Positions 26,864 through 36,428 of a stretch of DNA of 64,000 nt are shown piece by piece. The notes below the pieces were generated by a model that was not told the origin of the DNA, searched no databases, and saw only the letters and a list, made by a program, of their open reading frames with translations. Where the stretch lies: NCBI GenBank assembly GCA_050953445.1, contig JBMNMS010000001.1:1054001-1118000 (forward strand), read 5' to 3'. The first letter of the stretch is position 1, and every line of letters begins with the position of its first letter. Made by a program: the position numbers and the translations under genes. Origin of the DNA: JBMNMS01 sp050953445. GTDB lineage: Bacteria > Bacillota > Clostridia > Peptostreptococcales > Anaerovoracaceae.

Positions 26864-26881
26864 ATCGTTATACCTGTCCTC

Positions 26882-28717
26882 CTATCTAATAATGATCGAA
26901 TCGAACTTACAAACGTCCATGCAGACGCCGCACTTGGTGCATTTAACCTGATCGATCACATGAAGCTCTTTCAAATTGCCCGTAATGGCGTCAGCCGGGC
27001 ATTTTCTTGCACATATTGTACAACCTGTACAAGCGTCGGTAATGAAGTATTCCATAAGGTTCTTACATACGCCTGCGGGACATTTCTTGTCTTGCACGTG
27101 GGCAATATATTCATCTCTAAATCCAGCCAAGGTTGACAATACGGGGTTTGGAGCAGTTTGGCCAAGTCCGCACAGGGAGGTGCTCTTAATAACTTTAGCC
27201 AACTTTTCTAACTTATCCAAATCCTCCATTGTGCCTCTGCCTTCGGTGATACTTTCGAGTATTTCCAACATTCTCTTAGTACCTTCACGGCAGGGGGTAC
27301 ATTTTCCGCAGGATTCATCTACGGTGAAATCCAAGAAGAAACGTGCGATATCAACAGCACAGTTGTCCTCGTCGATTACGATCATTCCACCGGAGCCCAT
27401 CATTGAACCGATAGCAACAAGGTTATCAAAATCGATAGGCGTATCCAGGTTTGCTGTGGTTATACATCCGCCAGAAGGACCACCGGTTTGAACTGCTTTA
27501 AAAGCTCTACCTTTGGGGCAGCCGCCACCAACATCGTATACAACCTCTCTTAGGGTAACTCCCATGGGAACTTCTACAAGACCTGTATTGTTGATTTTTC
27601 CACCTAAAGCAAAAACTTTAGTTCCTGGTGATTTTGCTGTACCGAAGCTGGTAAACCAATCTTTCCCTTTTAAAATAATTTGGGGGATATTGGCCAATGT
27701 TTCAACGTTGTTGATACATGTGGGTCTGCCCCAAAGTCCTTTGTGCGCAGGGAAAGGAGGTTTGTTTCTGGACATTCCGCGCTTTCCTTCGATGGAAGCA
27801 ATGAGAGCTGTCTCCTCACCACAGACGAAAGCACCTGCACCCAACCTGATTTCAATGTCAAAATCGAAACCGGAGTCCATAATGTTTTTGCCCAGGAAAC
27901 CTAATTCCTTAGCTTGGGCGATAGCAACTTTTAATCTTTCAACAGCGATTGGATATTCGGCCCTGATATAGATATAGCCTTTGGTTGCTCCAATGGCATA
28001 ACCGCCGATAACCATAGCCTCCAAAGTAGCATGGGGATCACCTTCCAGTATGGATCTATCCATGAAAGCACCCGGGTCACCTTCGTCAGCATTACAAACA
28101 ATATATTTCTGGTCAGCCTTATTAGGGGCTGCAAAACTCCACTTAAGCCCGGTGGAGAAACCACCGCCGCCACGTCCTCTAAGCCCGGATTCCTTAACTA
28201 CCTCAATAACCTGTTCAGGAGTCATTTCTTTAAGAGCTTTGGCCATGGCCTGATATCCGCCGGTTGCAATATATTCATTTATATCTTCAGGATTTATCAA
28301 ACCGCAGTTTCTCAGAGCTACCCTTTTTTGTTTCTTGTAGAAATCCAGCTCTTCCAGGGTTTTCATTTCTCCGCCTACGGTGTATTCCGCAACCGGCTCT
28401 CCCCCTGCCAAGTGTTTTTCTACAACGGCAGCTGATTTTTCAGCGTCCATATTAATGTATGTAACCTTTTTCTTGCCAGGCTGGAATACTTCCACGATTG
28501 GCTCATAGGTACACATACCGATACATCCTACGACGGTCACATTAACATCTTTCAAACCCTTTGCTTCGACGCCTTCTTTCAATGCTTTGAAGACGGGCTT
28601 CGCACCGGCGGAGATACCGCAGGTGGCCATTCCTACAACGACCCTTGTGCCTTCCTTAATGTCAAGCTGGTCGATATACTTTGCTTCTAATTCTTTTAAT
28701 TCATTCACTGTTTTCAT
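26882..28717 (-). CDS. hydB: NADH-linked hydrogenase, NuoF-like flavin subunit
   Basis: 611 residues. An N-terminal thioredoxin-like [2Fe-2S] domain (CGISAGAKPV, VVGCIGMCTYEP) is followed by the NuoF domain with the FMN/NADH glycine-rich GLRGRGGGGFSTGLKW (about 180) and NADEGDPGAFMDR, then the [4Fe-4S] motif ESCGKCTPCREG (about 465) and a C-terminal pair of [4Fe-4S] motifs (CTGCTICARKCP, CTKCGVCMDVC). This is the HydB/HndC layout. ATG 28717 fits GAGGTGGG better than GTG 28723. Transcribed after hydC and before hydA with gaps of about 12-18 bases. Confidence 0.95.
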   Translation of the reverse strand: MKTVNELKELEAKYIDQLDIKEGTRVVVGMATCGISAGAKPVFKALKEGVEAKGLKDVNVTVVGCIGMCTYEPIVEVFQPGKKKVTYINMDAEKSAAVVEKHLAGGEPVAEYTVGGEMKTLEELDFYKKQKRVALRNCGLINPEDINEYIATGGYQAMAKALKEMTPEQVIEVVKESGLRGRGGGGFSTGLKWSFAAPNKADQKYIVCNADEGDPGAFMDRSILEGDPHATLEAMVIGGYAIGATKGYIYIRAEYPIAVERLKVAIAQAKELGFLGKNIMDSGFDFDIEIRLGAGAFVCGEETALIASIEGKRGMSRNKPPFPAHKGLWGRPTCINNVETLANIPQIILKGKDWFTSFGTAKSPGTKVFALGGKINNTGLVEVPMGVTLREVVYDVGGGCPKGRAFKAVQTGGPSGGCITTANLDTPIDFDNLVAIGSMMGSGGMIVIDEDNCAVDIARFFLDFTVDESCGKCTPCREGTKRMLEILESITEGRGTMEDLDKLEKLAKVIKSTSLCGLGQTAPNPVLSTLAGFRDEYIAHVQDKKCPAGVCKNLMEYFITDACTGCTICARKCPADAITGNLKELHVIDQVKCTKCGVCMDVCKFDSIIIR

Positions 28718-28729
28718 GTGCACCCACCT

Positions 28730-29233
28730 CTATCCTCTATACTTATTAAGAATCTCGGCAATGCCGCTGGTATCGTCAAGATTTGCATACACGTCATCAT
28801 CAATCATAACGACGGGAGCAAGTCCGCAACATCCGAGGCATCGTGTAGCTTCCAGGGTGAAAAGGCCATCTGCTGTTGTTTCGCCGACGCCTATACCCGC
28901 AGCACTTGCAAACTCATCCAAAACAGCTTGCGCGTTCCTGACGTAGCATGCGGTACCAAGGCATACACCTATTGTATGTTTTCCTTTGGGAACCAGATTA
29001 AACTGGCTATAGAAAGTGGTAATGCCATATAGTTCTGCAACAGGAGTTTTAATTTCTTTTGAGATAAACTTTTGAACTTCCAGGGGCAGGTAGCCAAAAA
29101 TATGCTGAGCCTCCTGCAGTATGGACATGGAAATGCCCGGCACATCTCTTACAGAGTCGATATACTCTTTGAGTTCAACAAATCTTTTGTCGTCTGCGCT
29201 AATCTTCGCAACCACATTGCAATCATTTTGCAT
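28730..29233 (-). CDS. hydC: NADH-linked hydrogenase, NuoE-like subunit
   Basis: About 167 residues of the thioredoxin-fold [2Fe-2S] NuoE/HydC family. Cluster ligands: Cys in GVCLGTACYVRNA (about 85 and 90) and in EATRCLGCCGLAPV (about 126 and 130). The frame is open up to 29308, but the ribosome-binding site AAAGGAG lies before ATG 29242/29233; spacing favours 29233. First gene of the hydCBA operon. The 29234-29568 upstream region should hold the promoter, and an ISNCY element now sits about 335 bases upstream. Confidence 0.9.
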   Translation of the reverse strand: MQNDCNVVAKISADDKRFVELKEYIDSVRDVPGISMSILQEAQHIFGYLPLEVQKFISKEIKTPVAELYGITTFYSQFNLVPKGKHTIGVCLGTACYVRNAQAVLDEFASAAGIGVGETTADGLFTLEATRCLGCCGLAPVVMIDDDVYANLDDTSGIAEILNKYRG

Positions 29234-29552
29234 TTTTCTCATATCTCCTTTATTGTCTTGATTCGTTCGATTCCTCATTTCATCGGTTACCGATAAGCTT
29301 ATTTTCACCTCCGTCTTTCATATTTCCTCTCTCTGGGGGCAAGGGGCCAAATAGATTTGCGGTCATTCCCGGAAAGCAGGGGGTATAGTTCCCGGCGGCA
29401 CCAAAGCCCACGAAAATGCATGAGTATCCCTTGTTTACCCGATGGTATTTTCATGGAGCTATTGAAATGATAAAAGATTTAGTTTATTACTATTATTATG
29501 CACTTGAATAATCAAGCAAGATTACTATAACATAAACTAATTATCCACGCAA

Positions 29553-29568
29553 TACTCTACATCGTTTT
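29553..29568. repeat. target-site duplication of ISNCY copy 1 (left)
   Basis: TACTCTACATCGTTTT occurs here and at 31187-31202 on the other side of the element: a perfect 16-bp duplication (17 if one shared terminal A is counted). It shows the insertion is recent and defines the element ends. Confidence 0.85.
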
Positions 29569-31186
29569 TGTGGTTAACTTATGATAATGTCACTATATAA
29601 TTCACTTGGGATAATGTCCCTTTTTGAAATAGAATATGAAACATGAAAGAAGGAAGAATTACATTGACTCAAAACCAGCTTAAACGATTAAAAGTGATGA
29701 ATGCCTACATAGATGGTAACATCGATCGCAAGAGAGCATCGGAGCTGCTTTCCCTTTCAGAACGTCAGATTTCACGCCTAAAGAAAGGACTGATTACACA
29801 AGGTGAGACGTTTCTGATCCACAAAAATACAAACAGAAAGCCCTCTCATGCCGTATCCAGCGAGGTGAAGGAAAAGATACTTAAAACATACGTTTTGCCC
29901 CAGTATGAAAGCGTCAATTTCCTTCACTTCCAAGAAGCCCTCGCTGAGGATTATGATATTCGTATATCATATACCGCACTTTCAAGTATACTGAAATCCG
30001 CAGGAAATAAAAGCCCCAAATCAAAAAAATCAAAACGTCGCCGGAGCCGTCGCAAGCGCCGTGACTGCCCGGGCGAGTTGATTCAAATCGATGCCACGCC
30101 TTATAACTGGTTCAGAGATGGCAGGATGCTCGCCTTGCATGGAGCCATTGATGATGCTACTGGTAATGTAGTGGGGCTTTACATTTGTGAAAATGAGTGC
30201 TTAAACGGATATTTTGAAACCATGCGCCAATGCATTTTGAGCCATGGGGTGCCTCAGTCAATTTATTCAGATCGTCATACAATATTCCGTTCACCCAAGT
30301 CAGACAGATTAACGGTCGAAGAAGTCATCGCGGGCAAGATCGTGAATCTAACCCAATTTGGACGAGCTATGCACGATATGGGGACGGATATCATCTTTGC
30401 AAGAACATCTTGGGCAAAAGGGCGAATAGAGCGGCTTTGGGATACATTACAAAGTCGGCTGCCGGTTGAGTTTGCAAGAAAAGGTATAAAGACAATTGAG
30501 GAAGCGAACCGCTTTCTTAGGGAGGAGTACCTTGCAAGGCATAATCGTAAATTTGCGGTAGAACCGGAAGGAAAATCTATCTTTGTCCCTCTCAGGTCCA
30601 ACATTGATGTAGACACAATTTTATGCATTAAAAAGAAACGAAAAACAGATTCTTCAAGCTGTTTCTCCTTCAAAGGCAGGTTGTTCAAAATTGATACACA
30701 AGGCTACCCACTTGTACCCGCCAGAAAAGAAATCGAGGTCTTGCTTGGGCCAAGAGTTGGAATGAAGGTTCGTTACAAAGACCAAGTATATGAAGCTATC
30801 CAATATTTAAAGCCAGAGCGTAAAGATGCCAACTTGACCGTCCGACACAAGGTGAAAAAAGTAGTACAACCTCATCTTGTTCATAGTTCTGATAAATGGA
30901 AAGAAATCTGGCATAGTGAACCTTATGAACTGTCATTGAAGTTCTTATATGAACTTTTCTTTGACAAAGAAGCCGTTTAGCAGAAAATTTGATCGCGGTT
31001 TACATGGAGCTATGCTGTGGTAGGCCCCTGGCCGGGCGGTACTGGTACCACCCTACCGCCTAAAAACACAGCATAGGAGGCTCCATGTCAACCGAATAAG
31101 ATAAAAATTTCTGCGGGGCTGCTAAAGGGACATTTTCATAAGTTAATTTGATGCTCAAAAAGGGACATTTTCACAAGTTATTGACA
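29569..31186 (+). mobile_element. ISNCY (IS1202-like) insertion sequence, copy 1, 1618 bp
   Basis: Ends read TGTGGTTAACTTATGATAATG on the left and, inverted, TGTCAATAACTTGTGAAAATG on the right: imperfect terminal inverted repeats. Each end carries a second internal copy of the motif (about ACTTRTGAWAATGTCCC). One transposase gene occupies the element. Between the gene and the right end is a large hairpin (ACATGGAGC...GCTCCATGT, about 31010-31090). Flanked by 16-17 bp duplications. Copy 2 (41759-43376) is the same length, encodes an identical transposase and is inverted. Confidence 0.9.
29643..30980 (+). CDS. ISNCY-family DDE transposase, copy 1
   Basis: 445 residues: N-terminal helix-turn-helix (RKRASELLSLSERQISRLKKG), a very basic linker (KSKKSKRRRSRRKRR, about 125-140) and an RNase H-like integrase core (GELIQIDATPYNWF with the first Asp, then GVPQSIYSDRHTIF with the second Asp, and a Glu near KGRIERLWDTLQ). 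The layout fits the IS1202-like ISNCY group. The gene is intact and identical in protein sequence to copy 2. It drives transposition of the element. Confidence 0.92.
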   Translation: MKEGRITLTQNQLKRLKVMNAYIDGNIDRKRASELLSLSERQISRLKKGLITQGETFLIHKNTNRKPSHAVSSEVKEKILKTYVLPQYESVNFLHFQEALAEDYDIRISYTALSSILKSAGNKSPKSKKSKRRRSRRKRRDCPGELIQIDATPYNWFRDGRMLALHGAIDDATGNVVGLYICENECLNGYFETMRQCILSHGVPQSIYSDRHTIFRSPKSDRLTVEEVIAGKIVNLTQFGRAMHDMGTDIIFARTSWAKGRIERLWDTLQSRLPVEFARKGIKTIEEANRFLREEYLARHNRKFAVEPEGKSIFVPLRSNIDVDTILCIKKKRKTDSSSCFSFKGRLFKIDTQGYPLVPARKEIEVLLGPRVGMKVRYKDQVYEAIQYLKPERKDANLTVRHKVKKVVQPHLVHSSDKWKEIWHSEPYELSLKFLYELFFDKEAV

Positions 31187-31419
31187 TACTCTACATCGTT
31201 TTTGTCTAGAAATTCACAATCCATCGGTAAGGAAAAGGGCGGAAATGTGATGAAGGATTTGTATCAGTGAAGGATCATGACGATGTTTATCAAAACAAAT
31301 GTCGCATTCAAGGAGAACATGGAAGGCTCACTTTATTTTCAAAAGACACTGTGTTAAAATTGAGAAACAGGTGAAAAGGAAGAATGTGCCGATAATATTA
31401 TGACATGGAAAGGATTAAA

Positions 31420-33633
31420 ATGGACTATTTGGAAAAATTAAACCCCCACCAGCGTGAAGCGGTAGCACATTTGGAGGGGCCCTTGCTAATACTGGCGGGA
31501 GCGGGCAGCGGAAAGACAGGAACGATGACCCATAGAATAGCCTATATGGTTGGAAAAGCAGGTATTTCCCCCTACAATATTTTGGCGGTAACCTTTACAA
31601 ACAAGGCTGCGGGAGAGATGAGAGAGAGGGTTGAGGAGCTGATTGGTTCCGATACCAACATGTGGATTTTAACCTTCCATTCGGCTTGTCTAAGGATACT
31701 AAGGTTCTATGGGGATCGGCTGGGATACGGTAAAGATTTCGCTGTATATGATCCGGCAGATCAAAAAGTAGTAATTAGAGGTGCCTTAAAGAGGCAGAAT
31801 GTAGATGACAAGAAATTTTCAGTTCCTTATGTACTTTCCATTATCAGCAGCTGTAAGGAAAAAGGCTGGGATGCGGCACAGTATAAGAAAATGAATGGAT
31901 CCGATTTTAAGGCGGAGATAATAGGGAATCTCTACGAGGAATATGAAAGGGTTTTAAAAAAGAATAACGCAATGGACTTTGACGATTTGATTTGGAAGAC
32001 TGTGGTGCTTTTAGAGACGGATAAGGAGGTTCTAAAAGTCTATCAGGATCGTTTTCAATATATCATGGTCGATGAGTACCAGGACACTAATTCCATGCAG
32101 TATCGACTGATTAAACTGTTGGCGGGTAAACGGAAAAACCTTTGTGTTGTAGGGGATGATGATCAGTGTATATATCAATGGAGAGGGGCGGATATACGAA
32201 ACATCCTGGAGTTTGAGAATGATTTTAAAGGGACGAAGGTAATAAAGTTAGAACAGAATTATCGCTCCTGCGGTAATATTTTAGCGGCGGCCCATTCTGT
32301 TGTGGCAAATAATAAGGGGAGAAAGCAGAAAAAGCTTTGGACTGACAAAGAAGGAGGGGAGAAGATAAAATATTTTCGTGGAGAAACTGATAAGGAGGAA
32401 GCTGGATATGTGGCCCATGAAATATGGAAGCAGAAATCCGGCGATAGAAGGTATTCTGATTTTGCGGTGTTGTACAGGACGAATACCCAGTCCCGTTTAT
32501 TTGAAGAAGCTTTTACCGTTAGGAACATTCCCTATAGGGTTTTAGGCGGAGTCCGTTATTACGATAGAAAAGAAGTGAAGGATATGGTTTCCTATATGCG
32601 TTTAGTTCAAAACTTTTCCGATGATTTGGCACTTGCCCGGATTATTAATGAGCCTAAGCGGGGGGTAGGGGAAAAGACCATGGAGAGAATAAGGGCACTG
32701 GCTTCTATCAAAGGGAAGGGCCTTTTCGAAACCCTTTTAGAACCGGATGTGATTGATAGCCTTCCAGGAAAATCCGCCCATAGTGTTGGGAAAATGGTCA
32801 AGACTATAGAAGGGTTAGCTAAGGAAAAGGATAATCTACGCGTATCGGATATTTATGATGAGTTGTTGGTGAATACCGGTTATCTTAAAAGCCTGGAGGA
32901 TCAAAATACGGTGGAAGCTGAAAGTCGGATAGAAAACCTGATGGAGTTTAAATCTGTAATATATGATTATGAAGAGGAGAATAATCCGTCGGGGTTGCCT
33001 CAGTTTATGGAGAAGATAGCTTTGATGGCTGACGTGGATAATCACGATAAAACAGAGGATGCGGTGGTGCTTATGACATTGCATAGTGCCAAGGGATTGG
33101 AGTTTCCAGTAGTATTCATGCCTGGAATGGAAGAAGGGCTTTTCCCGGGATGGCGATCTTTTGAGAAGCCTGATGGTGTAGAAGAGGAAAGACGGCTTTG
33201 CTATGTGGGTATGACCAGGGCCAAAGAAAGGCTTTACCTTAGCAGCGCACACATGCGAACAATCTATGGGAAGACGGATTATACAAGAGAATCCTGTTTT
33301 CTCAGGGAAATAGACAAATCTTTGATTGAGGGACATCCGGTATACGATGGAGGAAGGAAACAGGATGGATTTAGTGGCATTTCCAGCCCTGTGGTTTCCT
33401 TTACGGAAGATAGGGTTTTTAGGCCTTTTCGAAGCACTAAGATTGCTACCAATGAAAGTAAAGGGAGGAGCACCTTGTCCGGCAAAAATCTTTCTGCCGG
33501 AGAAAGGGTTAAGCATGGGAAATTTGGCGAGGGTCTGGTTATAGATGTACAAGGGAATACGGCGGATATAGTATTCGATTCTGTAGGGAAGAAAAAGCTT
33601 GATTTAGAGGTTGCACCCCTTAGGAAATTGTGA
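31420..33633 (+). CDS. pcrA: ATP-dependent DNA helicase PcrA/UvrD
   Basis: 737 residues, SF1A helicase. Motif I AGAGSGKTGTM (about residue 30), Ia AVTFTNKAAGEM, II VDEYQDTNSMQY (about 220), III VVGDDDQCIYQWRGAD, IV LEQNYRSCGNIL, V VVLMTLHSAKGLEFPVVF (about 550) and VI ERRLCYVGMTRAKERLYL. The C-terminus ends in a Tudor-like patch (GERVKHGKFGEGLVI) typical of PcrA. It unwinds DNA in repair, replication restart and RecA removal. ATG 31420 with AAAGGA is preferred to ATG 31405. Next to ligA as in Bacillus. Confidence 0.95.
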   Translation: MDYLEKLNPHQREAVAHLEGPLLILAGAGSGKTGTMTHRIAYMVGKAGISPYNILAVTFTNKAAGEMRERVEELIGSDTNMWILTFHSACLRILRFYGDRLGYGKDFAVYDPADQKVVIRGALKRQNVDDKKFSVPYVLSIISSCKEKGWDAAQYKKMNGSDFKAEIIGNLYEEYERVLKKNNAMDFDDLIWKTVVLLETDKEVLKVYQDRFQYIMVDEYQDTNSMQYRLIKLLAGKRKNLCVVGDDDQCIYQWRGADIRNILEFENDFKGTKVIKLEQNYRSCGNILAAAHSVVANNKGRKQKKLWTDKEGGEKIKYFRGETDKEEAGYVAHEIWKQKSGDRRYSDFAVLYRTNTQSRLFEEAFTVRNIPYRVLGGVRYYDRKEVKDMVSYMRLVQNFSDDLALARIINEPKRGVGEKTMERIRALASIKGKGLFETLLEPDVIDSLPGKSAHSVGKMVKTIEGLAKEKDNLRVSDIYDELLVNTGYLKSLEDQNTVEAESRIENLMEFKSVIYDYEEENNPSGLPQFMEKIALMADVDNHDKTEDAVVLMTLHSAKGLEFPVVFMPGMEEGLFPGWRSFEKPDGVEEERRLCYVGMTRAKERLYLSSAHMRTIYGKTDYTRESCFLREIDKSLIEGHPVYDGGRKQDGFSGISSPVVSFTEDRVFRPFRSTKIATNESKGRSTLSGKNLSAGERVKHGKFGEGLVIDVQGNTADIVFDSVGKKKLDLEVAPLRKL

Positions 33634-33672
33634 TGGTAGATGTGTTTCCATCAATTAGGAGCGGATTGCACG

Positions 33673-35658
33673 ATGGATATAAAAAGCAGGATGGATTTTT
33701 TAATAGATGAAATAAACAGGTACAATAGAAGGTACTATGATGAGGATTCTCCCGAGATTTCAGACAGGGAATATGACGAAATAATGAGGGAACTTATCGG
33801 TTTAGAGGATGACAATCCTACGCTCAGGAGATCGGATTCTCCTACGGGAAGGGTTGGGGGCAAACCTCTTTCTCAATTTAGCAGCGTTGAGCATAGAGTA
33901 TCCGTATTAAGTTTGGATAATTCTTATGAAAAAGAGGAACTTTTAGCCTTTGATAGAAGGGTGAGGGGAAAAGAGGATAGGGTGGAGTATGTTGTGGAAC
34001 CTAAGATTGATGGGCTTTCCGTGGTGCTACAATACGATGAAGGTATCTTTGTGCGGGGGGCTACCAGGGGAGATGGGTTTATCGGAGAGGATATAAGTCA
34101 TAATTTAAAAACCATCAGAGAAATACCACTAAAAATCCCGTATAAAGGAGTTCTTGATATTCGGGGGGAGGTTTTTATCCCCAAAGAGGCTTTTTTGGAG
34201 TTGAATCATCGCCAGGAAGTTTCGGGAGGACAAATTTTTGCCAATCCAAGGAATGCGGCGGCAGGTTCTCTCAGACAGTTAGATTCGAGAGTAACAGCAT
34301 CTCGCCCTTTGGATATTTTTATTTTTAATATTCAATACATGAATCCGGGGAGTGAAAGATCTACCCACGGGGAAGACATGAAATTTTTACAAGCACAGGG
34401 GTTTCATGTGGTGGAGTTTCAAGTATGCAAATCGATAGATGAAGTGATAGAGCTGTGTGATGTTTGGGAAGAAAGGCGAAGGTTTTTAGATTATGATATA
34501 GATGGCCTTGTGGTTAAGGTAAATGACCTGAAACTCCGGGATCGGTTAGGTGTGAAGGAAAAAAGCCCCAGATGGGCGATTTCATATAAATTTAAGTCGG
34601 AAGAGCAGGAAACGGTGATTGAGGAGATTTTAGTTCAGGTGGGTCGCACAGGTGCCATAACACCTCGGGCAAGATTTAAGCCTGTGAGGGTGGCTGGATC
34701 CCTAATAACTTATGCAACTTTGCATAATGAGGATTTTATTAGGGAAAAGGATTTGAAAATAGGGGATCGGGTAGCCATTCATAAGGCGGGGGAGGTTATT
34801 CCGGAAGTGATAAGGGTAATTAAGGAAGCCAGAACTGGTGCGGAGAAGGAGTTTATCATGCCCTCTCACTGTCCATCCTGCGGTAGCCTGCTAAAAAGAG
34901 CAGAGGGTGAAGCGGCTTTACGGTGCCTGAACAGGGAGGAATGTCCTGCCCAAAATGTTAGGGGACTTTCCCATTTCGTATCCAGAGGCGCAATGGATAT
35001 AGAAGGGTTAGGGGATGTATTATCGGAGAAGCTTACAAATATGGGGCTGATTTCGGGAATAGCTGACATATACCAATTAACGGTAGAGGAAATAGCTGTC
35101 TTGGATGGCTTTGGGAAACGCTCTGCGGAGAAATTGATAAATGCAATAGAGGCTTCAAAGCGAAGAGATTTGGGGAGATTGGTGTTTGGTTTGGGGATTC
35201 CGTTGATAGGAAGCAAGGCGGCCAGACAGTTAGCTAAGCGATTTGGAACCATGGAGGAGTTATCCAAGGCCACGGTTGAGGATTTGATTGCCATGGAGGA
35301 AGTGGGGGAAAAGATGGCGGAAAGCGTGGTCACCTGGTTTCGCAACCCCTATAACAGAGGATTGATCAGTCAGTTGGAAGCGGCCGGTGTAAATATGTCC
35401 GTTTTGGAGGGAACGGGGGAGCAGCAGAAAGAGGGTATAGCAGGGAAAACCTTTGTCCTGACAGGAGCTTTAAATAATTATACGAGGGATGAAGTAAGTG
35501 AAATAATTGAAAGCCTTGGTGGAAGGGCTAGCACCAGCGTAAGCAGGAAAACAGATTTTGTATTAGCAGGAAAAGATGGGGGTTCAAAACTGGAAAAGGC
35601 TAGGGAATTGGGGGTTACGATTATAGGGGAAGAGGATTTTATAAGAATGATCAGATAA
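33673..35658 (+). CDS. ligA: NAD-dependent DNA ligase
   Basis: 661 residues. Order of domains: Ia region (YYDEDSPEISDREYDEI), adenylation site EPKIDGLSVVLQYD with the nucleophile Lys (about residue 108), RGDGFIGEDI, an OB fold, a zinc finger CPSCGSLLK...CLNREECPAQ (about 400-425), helix-hairpin-helix repeats (LDGFGKRSAEKLI, AMEEVGEKMAESVV) and a C-terminal BRCT domain (GKTFVLTGALNNYTRDEV). It seals nicks in replication and repair. ATG 33673 matches the usual N-terminus; ATG 33640 would add 11 residues. Forms an operon with pcrA. Confidence 0.95.
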   Translation: MDIKSRMDFLIDEINRYNRRYYDEDSPEISDREYDEIMRELIGLEDDNPTLRRSDSPTGRVGGKPLSQFSSVEHRVSVLSLDNSYEKEELLAFDRRVRGKEDRVEYVVEPKIDGLSVVLQYDEGIFVRGATRGDGFIGEDISHNLKTIREIPLKIPYKGVLDIRGEVFIPKEAFLELNHRQEVSGGQIFANPRNAAAGSLRQLDSRVTASRPLDIFIFNIQYMNPGSERSTHGEDMKFLQAQGFHVVEFQVCKSIDEVIELCDVWEERRRFLDYDIDGLVVKVNDLKLRDRLGVKEKSPRWAISYKFKSEEQETVIEEILVQVGRTGAITPRARFKPVRVAGSLITYATLHNEDFIREKDLKIGDRVAIHKAGEVIPEVIRVIKEARTGAEKEFIMPSHCPSCGSLLKRAEGEAALRCLNREECPAQNVRGLSHFVSRGAMDIEGLGDVLSEKLTNMGLISGIADIYQLTVEEIAVLDGFGKRSAEKLINAIEASKRRDLGRLVFGLGIPLIGSKAARQLAKRFGTMEELSKATVEDLIAMEEVGEKMAESVVTWFRNPYNRGLISQLEAAGVNMSVLEGTGEQQKEGIAGKTFVLTGALNNYTRDEVSEIIESLGGRASTSVSRKTDFVLAGKDGGSKLEKARELGVTIIGEEDFIRMIR

Positions 35659-35699
35659 AAAAAGTGCGTAGTTATGGTGTAGGATGGGGTTCGGGAAGC

Positions 35700-36428
35700 A
35701 TGGATAAGAAGACCATTATTATTAAGGAACGGGAAGCGAGGGACAGGGCAGAAGAACACTTTTTTCAGTGCTGTGGGGTTCAAGGCTTAGGTGATGATTT
35801 TACTGCATTTTATGAAGAAGGGTTAAGGATCAGGGATAATTGTTTGGCTGAATTGAAGATTTCAGCAGTTTTTTCTGGATATATTCCACAGATCCGCAGT
35901 GGTAGTAGCATGAGGATTGGTGGGAAGGACATAGAGGGTGAAGTCTTTAAAAGAATGTCATTGGAAAAAGTGGATTTGGTGTATCCATATATGATAACGG
36001 TGAACAAAGGAAAGGGAATTGAGGGGGACAGGCATCTTATGTACGAATACCTTGTTGATCTATGGGAAACTGCTTATTTGTATGCAGGCATAGATTTGGT
36101 CAGAGCCGAAGTTTTAAGGGAAGCTAAGAGACTTGTGGAAAATGGGGTTTTTTTTGTTTATGGCTTTGCCCCCGGGCATTATGGGATGGATCTTGGAGAG
36201 AATAGAAAGATAGATCAAATCCTGAATGGTGCCGCCATAGGGATTAGTGTATTGGATACCGGTGCCATGCAACCGCTAAAAAGCTGTTCAGGCATTTTTG
36301 GGGTTTCTAAGGAGTCGTTAAAATGGCTGCCGGGGTTTGATATTGGAGTTTGCAAAGATTGTCTTGGAAGCCCAGAGGGGTGTGTTTGCTGTTTGAGGTT
36401 TACGACACTGAGGCATGAGCAAGTATAG
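35700..36428 (+). CDS. methionine synthase activation-domain-like protein
   Basis: About 242 residues. The C-terminal half resembles the cobalamin-dependent methionine synthase reactivation domain: YGFAPGHYGMD, then IGISVLDTGAMQPLKSCSG, matching the RPAPGY ... IGI.LTesgAM.P..SvSG pattern. It then adds a Cys-rich tail (GVCKDCLGSPEGCVCCL) that may bind metal. The N-terminal half is not recognised. It overlaps the next gene, an ASKHA/RACo-like protein, so the two probably act together in reductive reactivation of a corrinoid protein (inference). ATG 35700 is preferred over 35664. No corrinoid methyltransferase is in view. Confidence 0.7.
   Translation: MDKKTIIIKEREARDRAEEHFFQCCGVQGLGDDFTAFYEEGLRIRDNCLAELKISAVFSGYIPQIRSGSSMRIGGKDIEGEVFKRMSLEKVDLVYPYMITVNKGKGIEGDRHLMYEYLVDLWETAYLYAGIDLVRAEVLREAKRLVENGVFFVYGFAPGHYGMDLGENRKIDQILNGAAIGISVLDTGAMQPLKSCSGIFGVSKESLKWLPGFDIGVCKDCLGSPEGCVCCLRFTTLRHEQV

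Noticed and set aside
30981..31186. Hairpin at about 31010-31090 as an independent RNA gene or riboswitch
   Set aside because: The same structure occurs in ISNCY copy 2, so it is a part of the insertion sequence.
33640..33672. Upstream ATG for ligA
   Set aside because: Would add 11 residues not typical of LigA; the later ATG gives the usual N-terminus.
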